Shown piece after piece: positions 1 to 5,626 of a stretch of 6,379 nucleotides of DNA. Below the pieces are notes generated by a model that did not search any database, was not told where the DNA came from, and saw only the letters and a program-made list of their open reading frames with translations. Within the stretch, counting starts at the first letter, position 1. Every line of letters starts with the position of its first letter. Source of the stretch: JACKOD01 sp041591635. Its GTDB lineage: Bacteria > Pseudomonadota > Gammaproteobacteria > Pseudomonadales > Oleiphilaceae. The stretch is taken from NCBI GenBank assembly GCA_041591635.1, contig JBFHRO010000187.1, positions 1 through 6,379 of the forward strand, given 5' to 3'. Made by a program: the position numbers and the translations under genes.

Positions 1-17
1 AGGAGTGCATTCAACGG

Positions 18-57
18 ATAAAGCATCTTAAAAAAATGCCCGAACTGCTTTATTTTA
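18..57 (+). terminator. possible AT-rich hairpin ending an upstream transcript
   Basis: The 8-bp arms ATAAAGCA (18-25) and TGCTTTAT (46-53) are perfect inverted repeats separated by 20 nt, and TTTA follows the right arm. This could be a weak intrinsic terminator for a gene left of the window. The stem is AT-rich and the loop long, so it may also be chance in an AT-rich stretch. No gene can be assigned to bases 1-115. Confidence 0.2.
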
Positions 58-92
58 ATAAAAAATTACAAAATAAAATTGCGAAGAAACTA

Positions 93-121
93 CTGGAATG
101 CATTGCTGTTAGATCTATACT
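93..121 (+). promoter_or_regulatory. putative sigma-70 promoter of the lytic transglycosylase gene
   Basis: TATACT at 116-121 matches the -10 consensus at 5 of 6 positions. A weak -35 element, CTGGAA (93-98), lies 17 bp upstream. Transcription would begin near 128, giving a leader of about 50 nt before the GTG start at 178. The call rests mainly on the -10 match. Confidence 0.35.
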
Positions 122-177
122 GAGGACTCGATTTCCTGTCTGTGTGTCAGACGGGGCGAAACCTGAAGAGATGCCAC

Positions 178-1353
178 GTGAATACCAGCCGCCTGCCACT
201 GCCCAAATGCCTGAACGCTCCCTTTACTGCGCTGTTGACTGCGGGTTCACTCGCGGTGACGGTGTTCGCCGGCCTCGTTGCGCCGGCGGCGGCGGTTGAG
301 CCGCTCGAAAACTGGCACGAGGCGGCGCGCAAAACGCCCATGACCTCCATCGTGGGGGCGTTCGACAATATCCAGTCGATTCGCCAGTGGGTGCTCTACG
401 GTCAGCAGGTGTGCACCGATAAAGAGAAACACATCCTGTTCGATGGCGTGGGCAACTTTTTGGCAGATGTGCCCACCCGTAAGGACGAGCGCCAGCAAAA
501 TCAGGAAAAAATCAATCAGGCGCGTCTGTCTCTGGCACAAGAGGCTCGGATTGATTTTTGGGCGCCCGGCAAACTGTCCAACCCCGGCTATCCGTTTGCA
601 TTGGCGTGCGAACAGCCCGATGTCGATATGAAAGGCGCCACCGAGCGCTACCTGGGCAGGCACCAGGATGACCGCTTCCATGGCACCTGGGCCGGTGTCA
701 AGGTAGGCTCGAAGAACAAGCCGGCGTCCTTGCATGACGCACTCAAGACGGTTTATGAAGCACGACGCAAAGAGGGCAAGTTGACGTTCCCGGCCTCGCA
801 GCTCAGTTATTTGTCGGGTCAGGTGCTGATCGAAAGCGGTGGCAAGCGTGACGTCAAATCTTCTTCCAGAGCGCTTGGCGTGTTGCAGTTGCTGCCCAGC
901 GTTCTGCACGAATGCGGGGTGAAAAAGAATCAATACTTCAACCGTATTGCCCAGATCGATTGCGCATTGAAGTTGACGGAACAAAACCACAAACTTCTTA
1001 AAACCCCGTTCGACGAGCGGTTTGCGAGTTTGCCGCCCCACAAGCAAAAGGAATTATACGACCTGATTCTGATTCAGGCGTACCACGGTGGCGTGGGCCG
1101 CCTGCGGGCGCTGCTGGTTGATCCCGAGCTGTCATTGCCGGCCCAGTACTACGCCAAAGACGACCGTGCCTTCAGTGCGGGCGATATTGCCTTTGGCATG
1201 ATCTACAACAACCTGGGCAAACGCCAACTGGGCATGGCTTCTTTGTACTATGTGGCAGATGTCACTCTTGCCGCGCGTGAGTTGTGCAATCACAGTAAAA
1301 TGCGTGCCGAAGCCATGTGCCGCACCCAGCCGCAGATGATCAGCCAGAACTGA
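178..1353 (+). CDS. exported lytic transglycosylase-like protein (SLT domain)
   Basis: A 391-aa protein that probably cleaves the glycan strands of peptidoglycan in the periplasm. The start chosen is GTG at 178 because GAAGAG lies 7 nt upstream; an in-frame GTG at 142 would add 12 residues but has no ribosome-binding site. Residues 1-39 form a signal peptide: a basic N-region, a hydrophobic core (about 17-34) and an APAAA site before Val40. The C-terminal half carries the soluble lytic transglycosylase signature: Glu219 in an IESGG motif (expected catalytic acid), GVLQLLP at 234-240, AYHGG at 301-305 (usually AYNAG) and YYVADV near 357-362. The roughly 150 residues between the signal and this domain match nothing I know. 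It stands alone, followed by a terminator. No lipobox is visible, so a soluble periplasmic protein is more likely than a lipoprotein. Family assignment is good; the specific paralogue is not identifiable. Confidence 0.85.
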   Translation: MNTSRLPLPKCLNAPFTALLTAGSLAVTVFAGLVAPAAAVEPLENWHEAARKTPMTSIVGAFDNIQSIRQWVLYGQQVCTDKEKHILFDGVGNFLADVPTRKDERQQNQEKINQARLSLAQEARIDFWAPGKLSNPGYPFALACEQPDVDMKGATERYLGRHQDDRFHGTWAGVKVGSKNKPASLHDALKTVYEARRKEGKLTFPASQLSYLSGQVLIESGGKRDVKSSSRALGVLQLLPSVLHECGVKKNQYFNRIAQIDCALKLTEQNHKLLKTPFDERFASLPPHKQKELYDLILIQAYHGGVGRLRALLVDPELSLPAQYYAKDDRAFSAGDIAFGMIYNNLGKRQLGMASLYYVADVTLAARELCNHSKMRAEAMCRTQPQMISQN

Positions 1354-1369
1354 TCCCAATTAAACCACG

Positions 1370-1410
1370 ACCCGTCGCCTTTGATCCTTCTTTGCGGCGG
1401 GTTGTTTTAT
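1370..1410 (+). terminator. intrinsic terminator after the transglycosylase gene
   Basis: The 9-bp stem ACCCGTCGC (1370-1378) pairs with GCGGCGGGT (1394-1402), with one G-U pair and a 15-nt loop. TGTTTTAT follows, and the hairpin starts 16 nt after the stop codon. It lies between two convergent genes, so it may also stop minus-strand transcription, but the T-tract on that side (GGTTTAATT) is poorer. Bases 1411-1483 show nothing else I can support. Confidence 0.6.
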
Positions 1411-1483
1411 CGGCGGTTGGCTGTTCTTCCCCTGATCCTGTCAATGATCACTCAGCGTGCTTAACTGACTGGGTGTGCTTCGC

Positions 1484-2884
1484 TTAATATCCCGATGGCA
1501 CCCGTTGTACTTCTATCTGGTTCGTACCAATGTTGGAGAGTAAAAGCGTTAAATCTCCGAAAACAAGCGTGAGTTCGCCATCATTCACCCACCGGCCGAA
1601 TTCTGGCAGGCTAATTCTGGCGGATCCCATGAGGGTGTACGGTGCGGTGATGTCCCGCACGGGAATTCTTTTGAGCATGGTAATGCGCTGGCAAGGAGAA
1701 CCATCGACAGGGATCGATCCGATGATGCCGCCAAGCAGAAAAAAGTGGTGGTAATCATCGCGGGATGTTGCAAACTGGTACAAACGTTCCTCGGCAAGAC
1801 ATCCTCCTGTCAGGAGGTCATCACCGGGATGAAAGGTTTTTGTCGTCCAAAGGTAAGATTGATTATGAAGTGCCACTGGGGTCATGGGATCGAGTTCACC
1901 CTGTTGTACGTTCAAGGTATAGCCGTCTTTCTCCAGCCGGACACTAAAATCTTTGCCGACAGCCAGTTGCACCGGGATTTTTTCCAGTTTGCAGTCTGCG
2001 CTGCCCACACCCTCGTTATCAATAATGGTGTTGTAAAGTAGGTCAAGCTGGCGTTTGGTGTGTTCAAGCGCTGGGGTTGTGTGAATGCGGGCAAGTTTCA
2101 GCTGAAAGTATTTGTCGGGTTGCCAAACCAGATTCCGGCCGTTGAAGCCAAGTTCGGTGACCTTGTCGCTGCGTCTATTTTGAGGATGCATTCTGACGCC
2201 ATCCGCATATTTGTCAAAACAAACAGCCATCACTTGGCGGCCGCCTGAATTGATATTTTTCGCACTAATGTACCTGTTGGTGAAGATGATATCCGAATAG
2301 AGCATAATCAATGGCAGGCCCAGTAGATCCCGGGGCACCTCAACGCCTTTTACCGGCATGACATCGACGATGCGCCATATTTGTGGCTCAGGGTAGAAAT
2401 AGGCTCCTTGCTGCTTGCCGGTAAAGGCGTCTGCTGCCGGAAGCTTGTTGTATTTGGGTGACTTTTGTACGCTTTGATTCGGCAGCATCTTATACAGATC
2501 ACACTCGTCGATATCTGCATTTTCGTCGAAACATTGGTCTTGCCCGACAACGGCACCGTTTTCTCGCATGCCAGTGAAGGAAATAACACCATTAGGATAC
2601 CAAGAAGTGGTTTTTCCATGGCGCTTGCCTTCTTTCCATTGGGTCATAAACACCATGGACCCATCGGTGCGTCGTACGATCTCCATCCCGTCTTTTTTGC
2701 CATCACGATAATCGATCCTGAGCGTGTTAACGGCAGGCTCCAGCTGCCACACGGATCGCCGTATCAGGTTACCGTTATCAATGACCAGTTCTGACTGCCA
2801 GTCGTTGCCCCTGCTGTCGATGGCTGTTCCGCTAAACAGTGTCTGCGACTGCTTCAGGTAATACTTCAAGTCGATAATGGTCAA
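1484..2884 (-). CDS. YwqK/MORN-like repeat protein with uncharacterised C-terminal region
   Basis: The intact reading frame gives 466 aa from a TTG at 2884. AGAGGG lies 5 nt upstream of that TTG, so initiation there is possible. Residues 59-128 contain about three repeats of roughly 22-24 residues with DG-KKDG, EGKRHG, YPNG and NGAVVG turns, as in MORN and YwqK-type proteins. In Bacillus YwqK is the antitoxin of the YwqJ toxin, but the repeat is widespread and does not prove that role. Residues 130-466 show no family I recognise. There are six cysteines (118, 128, 222, 298, 362, 398), compatible with disulfides in the periplasm. The frame continues upstream through a signal-peptide-like segment without a start codon (see 2885-3078), so the true protein was probably longer and exported. 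It is the last gene of a likely minus-strand operon and converges on the transglycosylase gene. Repeat call is fairly sure; function is unknown. Confidence 0.7.
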   Translation of the reverse strand: MTIIDLKYYLKQSQTLFSGTAIDSRGNDWQSELVIDNGNLIRRSVWQLEPAVNTLRIDYRDGKKDGMEIVRRTDGSMVFMTQWKEGKRHGKTTSWYPNGVISFTGMRENGAVVGQDQCFDENADIDECDLYKMLPNQSVQKSPKYNKLPAADAFTGKQQGAYFYPEPQIWRIVDVMPVKGVEVPRDLLGLPLIMLYSDIIFTNRYISAKNINSGGRQVMAVCFDKYADGVRMHPQNRRSDKVTELGFNGRNLVWQPDKYFQLKLARIHTTPALEHTKRQLDLLYNTIIDNEGVGSADCKLEKIPVQLAVGKDFSVRLEKDGYTLNVQQGELDPMTPVALHNQSYLWTTKTFHPGDDLLTGGCLAEERLYQFATSRDDYHHFFLLGGIIGSIPVDGSPCQRITMLKRIPVRDITAPYTLMGSARISLPEFGRWVNDGELTLVFGDLTLLLSNIGTNQIEVQRVPSGY

Positions 2885-3078
2885 TGCATCCCTCTTGATG
2901 GCAAGCTGGTTATTGACCGGTTTTTCCTGAGCCTGGCCCGAATTGCTGAGGAATACGGCAGCGAATGCGATCCATGCGAGATTGCTGACAAATGTAGGCC
3001 GCTGTTGCTGTAAGGCACAGAGCCTGAGGCGGCAGTTCCGGTTGCGCTGGCTTAATCTGGCTTTCCCTTGCTAATCAT
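2885..3078 (-). pseudogene. probable frameshifted N-terminus (signal peptide) of the repeat protein
   Basis: Reading upstream from the TTG at 2884 in the same frame, no stop appears until TAG at 3071-3073. The encoded segment has Arg-rich residues, then LAWIAFAAVFL (hydrophobic core), then SNSGQA before Gln-Glu, which is a good signal peptidase I site. No ATG, GTG or TTG occurs in this frame. An ATG at 3078 in the neighbouring frame reads MISKGKPD and stops at 3052. One extra base in the GGGAAA run (minus strand, about 3062-3067) would join the two into one ORF of about 531 aa. The join is inferred; the open frame and hydrophobic segment are directly seen. A sequencing error and a true inactivating deletion cannot be told apart here. 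The alternative is a cytoplasmic protein starting at the TTG, with the upstream stretch untranslated. Confidence 0.5.
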
Positions 3079-3083
3079 CCTGT

Positions 3084-3218
3084 TCACTCGATAGAAATCA
3101 CCCGCATATTCCCGAAATGCAGAGCAGCAAGGGCCCTTAGATTAGCGCAGAGAGCACACCCAAGGATGTTAACAGCCGCATATTCATCGCGAGAGGCAAC
3201 CCAAAAGACATATTTCAT
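3084..3218 (-). CDS. small hypothetical protein, 44 aa
   Basis: A short ORF starting at ATG 3218, with AAGGGAGG just upstream (AAGGG is 5 nt from the ATG). An in-frame ATG at 3251, 5 nt after the stop of the 49-aa gene, would give 55 aa and could be translationally coupled. The protein starts MKYVFWVASRDEYAAV and ends GNMRVISIE. It reads as strand (2-8), helix (10-34) and strand (38-43), with two cysteines (21, 24). This order resembles the upstream 49-aa protein, and both have an F-x-[IV] strand followed by a small residue, Ser or Lys and an acidic helix start. Its TGA lies 5 nt before the ATG at 3078 that may begin the repeat protein, which supports an operon. I do not recognise a family. 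The ORF is short enough to be chance, but the ribosome-binding site and tight spacing argue for a gene. Confidence 0.45.
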   Translation of the reverse strand: MKYVFWVASRDEYAAVNILGCALCANLRALAALHFGNMRVISIE

Positions 3219-3256
3219 GCCCTCCCTTGTCGCAGGTTGCCGCCCGTGCATGACGG

Positions 3257-3406
3257 TCAACCCCTGACCGATTCCACCAGTACCAGTTGCATGCGGGTAT
3301 CGGCAAAAATCTTGTCGAGAGTGTCACGCACTTCCTGAATGCTTTTGGCGTGAATTCTGAAGCGGAATTTGGTGCCCTTGCAGGTGAACGCATTGACTCT
3401 GAACAT
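3257..3406 (-). CDS. small hypothetical protein, 49 aa
   Basis: ATG at 3406 has GAGGAG 6 nt upstream, the best ribosome-binding site in the window. It is therefore preferred over the longer in-frame reading from 3460, which has no such site. The 49-aa product begins MFRVNAFTCKGTKFRFRIHA and ends LVLVESVRG. It looks like a compact fold of two N-terminal strands (2-7 and 13-19), an amphipathic helix (about 21-35) and a final strand (39-46). It is basic, with a single cysteine (Cys9), and has no signal peptide or membrane segment. It is the first gene of the minus-strand group and is divergent from the WYL regulator across 123 bp, so it is a natural candidate target of that regulator. I do not recognise the family and infer no function. 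Confidence 0.65.
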   Translation of the reverse strand: MFRVNAFTCKGTKFRFRIHAKSIQEVRDTLDKIFADTRMQLVLVESVRG

Positions 3407-3425
3407 AAATTGCTCCTCATTTGAC

Positions 3426-3477
3426 AGACTCTGAATCACGCAGTGATCGCGGTTACTCACTGGATGAAAAAGAGTCT
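3426..3477. repeat. 52-bp imperfect dyad in the divergent intergenic region
   Basis: Three nested arms share one centre at 3451.5: AGACTCT (3426-3432) with AGAGTCT (3471-3477), TCA (3436-3438) with TGA (3465-3467), and CAGTGA (3441-3446) with TCACTG (3457-3462). That is 16 of 26 possible pairs with a 10-nt central loop. On the minus strand it would form a leader hairpin ending about 9 nt before the GAGGAG ribosome-binding site of the 49-aa gene. It could also be a DNA dyad bound by a regulator. Confidence 0.35.
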
Positions 3478-3482
3478 ATGCT
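3477..3482 (+). promoter_or_regulatory. possible -10 element for the WYL gene
   Basis: TATGCT matches TATAAT at 4 of 6 positions. A weak TTACTC (3453-3458) sits 18 bp upstream in the -35 place. Transcription would start near 3489, placing the palindrome at 3489-3505 over the start site, as in simple repression. No good promoter was found for the minus-strand genes. Confidence 0.25.
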
Positions 3483-3488
3483 TGTGAA

Positions 3489-3505
3489 ACGACAACTGTT
3501 GTCGT
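3489..3505. promoter_or_regulatory. perfect 17-bp palindrome, probable operator
   Basis: ACGACAACTGTTGTCGT has two perfect 8-bp arms around a single central T and ends 24 bp before the WYL gene start. WYL-domain regulators are commonly dimers that bind inverted repeats in their own promoters and nearby ones, so this is the likely autoregulatory site. It lies between divergent genes and could control both directions. The palindrome is seen; the binding partner is inferred. Confidence 0.6.
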
Positions 3506-3529
3506 CACGCAATCGAATGTGGATTATTT

Positions 3530-4618
3530 ATGCAAACCTTTATGCGTCGTCTGGCGATTCTGGCCTACCTGCGGGAATCACGAACCCCTAAAACCACGGG
3601 GCAGGTTGTTGCTCATCTGCGCGGCATGGGGCACCTGGATGAGCTGGCGAGCGAGCCAACGCAGATGCGCTTGATTCAGCGCGACTTGAACTTTTTGCTC
3701 GGAGGCAAGCGCGGCACCGAGCCCGATAACGAGTTTGGCCTGGAGTCGTCCCAGGGAGAGGGGCGTACCGTCCACTGGTGGCTCGACCCTTACGCGGGGT
3801 TGCGCTTTGATTACGAAAAAATGCCCCAGTTTCTTGCGCTGTCCTTTGCCCTGACCAAAAAACACCTCAGCCACCTGTTGCCGCAAAACACTCTGGCAGA
3901 ACTGGAGCGGTTTTTCTTGCAGGCCGAGCAGCGCTTGCAGAAGCTCGAAACCTCGGTGTCACCCCAGCACTTGCAGCGCCTGTCGATGGCGGTGGAGTTT
4001 TATCAGCGCGGCCAGCCATTGCAGGCAGCAGCCTTTGATATCAATCATCTGGATACCATTTATCGCGCCATCATTCAGGGCCGGCAACTGGTGATGGATT
4101 ACCGCGGCAAGACCTATCGGCTTCACCCTCTGGGGGTGGCGATCTTGTTGCCAAAGCTCTATCTGGTAGCAAGAAAAGCGGACGACTGCGCAGCCGAGGC
4201 GGCCGATCCCGCCAGCGCGTATCGCAGTTTTCTGGTGCACAAGATCGAGAGTATTTATATCGATAACCAGCCAGCGGAGTTGACGCCGTCGTTCAGTCTC
4301 AGGCAGTGGCTCGATCAGGGGTACATGGACGTACCGGTGCGCGATTCGTGCCGGGGCCTGCTGGCCTTGCAGCTTGAATTGCGTGTCGATGATACAAGTC
4401 ATCTGATTGAAAGCCTCACCGAAAGCCCCCTGAGCGCCGATCAGAAGCTGCACCGGGTGGGCGACGGTCTCTGGCAGCTCGAAGCAAGCGTCAGGCACAC
4501 AGTGCAGTTGCGCAACTGGTTGTTGTCGCTGGGTGCAAGTGGCAAGGTGCTGGCGCCGGACGTCATCTGCCAAGACCTGAAGCACAGCCTGCAAACAATG
4601 CTCGCACGCTATGACTGA
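3530..4618 (+). CDS. WYL-domain transcriptional regulator (wHTH-WYL-WCX)
   Basis: A 362-aa DNA-binding regulator. Residues 1-95 form an N-terminal winged helix-turn-helix region (LAILAYLRESRTPKTTGQV, then the RLIQRDLNFL recognition-helix part). Residues about 165-255 form the WYL domain, with HPLG at 199-202 and LYLVARKAD from 210, where LYL (210-212) replaces the canonical WYL triad. The C-terminus, about 280-360, is a WCX-type extension with LRNWLLSLGASGKVLAP. WYL domains are thought to sense ligands, including nucleic acids or nucleotides, and their regulators occur near defence, DNA-damage and metabolic genes. Nothing here identifies the ligand. ATG 3530 is chosen as the first start; GGA 6 nt upstream is only a modest ribosome-binding site, and an ATG four codons later is possible. 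The gene is preceded by a perfect palindrome, is divergent from two microprotein genes, and its end overlaps finR by 10 bp. Family call is confident; role is unknown. Confidence 0.85.
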   Translation: MQTFMRRLAILAYLRESRTPKTTGQVVAHLRGMGHLDELASEPTQMRLIQRDLNFLLGGKRGTEPDNEFGLESSQGEGRTVHWWLDPYAGLRFDYEKMPQFLALSFALTKKHLSHLLPQNTLAELERFFLQAEQRLQKLETSVSPQHLQRLSMAVEFYQRGQPLQAAAFDINHLDTIYRAIIQGRQLVMDYRGKTYRLHPLGVAILLPKLYLVARKADDCAAEAADPASAYRSFLVHKIESIYIDNQPAELTPSFSLRQWLDQGYMDVPVRDSCRGLLALQLELRVDDTSHLIESLTESPLSADQKLHRVGDGLWQLEASVRHTVQLRNWLLSLGASGKVLAPDVICQDLKHSLQTMLARYD

Positions 4619-5502
4619 CCCTGGGTGCTGGCATGGCAGAGTTCCAGCCAGTGCTCGATACCGGCGCTGCGGTATTTGTCTTTGTTCAGCACCAGATAAA
4701 AACGGCGACGGAAATTGCGATGAGGAACGCACAGGGGCACAAGATCCCCCCGTTCGATGGCGTTTTCCAGCGTAATGCGCGACAGGCAACCCAAACCGAT
4801 GTTGGCTTCGACCGCCCGCTTGATCGCCTCGGTATGTTGCAGCTCAAGCAACACATTGAGTTGGGGCAGCAAGCCGTGCATGGCCCAATCGAAGGATTGC
4901 CGGGTGCCTGAGCCGGCTTCACGCAAGATCCAGGCGGCCGAGAGCAGATCGCTGTCGTCCAGTACCGACTTTTGGGCCAGAGGGTGCCTGGGTGAGCAAA
5001 ACACAATCAGCTCATCCTCCATCCAGGGGGTGATTTCGAGCCCGGGCTGGTTCAGTTCCCCCTCCACCAGGCCGATATCGATATCGAAATTGGCCAGTTT
5101 CGAGGCGATGGTCGAGGTGTTGGCCACCTCAAGCGTGACCTTGGAGCCAGGGTTTTCGCGCATGTAGCGTGCCATCAGATTAACGGCCAGATAATTGCCG
5201 ATCGACAGTGTTGCACCCACTTTGAGGGGGCCGATTTCACTGTGGCGTTTGAAGGCGGTTTCGAGGTCCTTGGCGCGCTCCAGCAGGGCCTCGGCGCGCG
5301 GGCGTACCATGCGCCCCAACTCGTTCAGTTGCAGACGTTTGCCAGCCCGGTCAAAAAGCTGAATGTCATATTGTTTTTCCAGACTCTTGAGTGAAATGCT
5401 GGCAGCTGACTGGGACATATGCAGACTCTCGGCCGCCTGCGTGATGTTTTCGTAATGGGCGGTAGCGAGAAAAACCTGAAGTTGGCGCAAGGTATAGTTC
5501 AT
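4609..5502 (-). CDS. finR: LysR-family regulator, FinR type, of ferredoxin--NADP+ reductase
   Basis: A 297-aa LysR-type activator of normal length. The start is ATG 5502, giving MNYTLRQLQVFLATAHYEN; a TTG five codons upstream overlaps the likely operator and is less attractive. No clear ribosome-binding site precedes either. Residues 18-50 hold the helix-turn-helix (ITQAAESLHMSQSAASISLKS), followed by the linker helix to about 88. The substrate-binding-like effector domain runs from about 92 (PLKVGATLSIGNYL) to the end. In Pseudomonas FinR is divergent from fpr and is required for its induction under oxidative (superoxide) stress. The same divergent arrangement here, across 124 bp, is the main reason for the gene symbol. 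The effector domain has several cysteines, but no sensing role can be read from sequence. Its 3' end overlaps the convergent WYL gene by 10 bp, leaving no room for a terminator. Confidence 0.85.
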   Translation of the reverse strand: MNYTLRQLQVFLATAHYENITQAAESLHMSQSAASISLKSLEKQYDIQLFDRAGKRLQLNELGRMVRPRAEALLERAKDLETAFKRHSEIGPLKVGATLSIGNYLAVNLMARYMRENPGSKVTLEVANTSTIASKLANFDIDIGLVEGELNQPGLEITPWMEDELIVFCSPRHPLAQKSVLDDSDLLSAAWILREAGSGTRQSFDWAMHGLLPQLNVLLELQHTEAIKRAVEANIGLGCLSRITLENAIERGDLVPLCVPHRNFRRRFYLVLNKDKYRSAGIEHWLELCHASTQGQS

Positions 5503-5503
5503 A

Positions 5504-5518
5504 ATTGATATATTCAAT
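5504..5518. promoter_or_regulatory. LysR T-N11-A dyad, probable FinR binding site
   Basis: ATTGATATATTCAAT has 5-bp inverted arms around 5 bp and contains T-N11-A (5505-5517), the LysR-family recognition motif. It is centred about 65 bp upstream of the predicted fpr start site and lies directly before the finR start codon. This is the classic placement for both activating the divergent gene and repressing its own. The dyad is seen; FinR binding is inferred. Confidence 0.55.
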
Positions 5519-5540
5519 AATAAATATAAAAATAATCTGT

Positions 5541-5570
5541 TTCACATATATGCTAGTCCAGCGGTATGCT
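5541..5570 (+). promoter_or_regulatory. putative sigma-70 promoter of fpr
   Basis: TTCACA (5541-5546, 5 of 6 to the -35 consensus) and TATGCT (5565-5570, 4 of 6 to the -10) are separated by 18 bp. The start would be near 5577, giving a leader of about 50 nt. The long spacer and imperfect -10 fit a promoter that needs an activator. Confidence 0.45.
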
Positions 5571-5626
5571 TTTTTCCATTAGAGTTCATTGCAGATTGTC
5601 ATTCATTGTGTGAGGTTGAGGAAATC

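Noticed and set aside
142..177. Upstream GTG (142) as start of the transglycosylase
   Set aside because: No ribosome-binding site precedes it and it would put a Cys/Arg-rich stretch before the signal peptide; GTG 178 has GAAGAG at 7 nt.
36..299. 87-aa plus-strand ORF at the left end
   Set aside because: It overlaps the signal-peptide region of the transglycosylase in another frame, begins in AT-rich DNA without a ribosome-binding site, and has no protein-like composition.
247..1047. 266-aa minus-strand ORF
   Set aside because: Antisense shadow of the transglycosylase gene, which has motifs, signal peptide and ribosome-binding site; the antisense product has no recognisable features.
3184..3420. 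78-aa minus-strand ORF
   Set aside because: Out-of-frame overlap of the 49-aa gene with Ser/Arg/Cys-rich composition; the alternative frame has the GAGGAG ribosome-binding site.
1484..4618. Defence island or toxin-antitoxin system
   Set aside because: A WYL regulator and YwqK-type repeats are suggestive, but no nuclease, helicase, methyltransferase or toxin is encoded here, so this is kept only as a hypothesis.
3959..4789. 276-aa minus-strand ORF
   Set aside because: Antisense shadow crossing the ends of both the WYL and finR genes; no motif or ribosome-binding site.
4757..5167. 136-aa plus-strand ORF inside finR
   Set aside because: Ser-rich antisense frame of a clear LysR gene.
5503..5517. 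TTG at 5517 as finR start
   Set aside because: It adds five residues not typical of the family N-terminus and overlaps the T-N11-A dyad; ATG 5502 gives the expected TLRQLQVF start.
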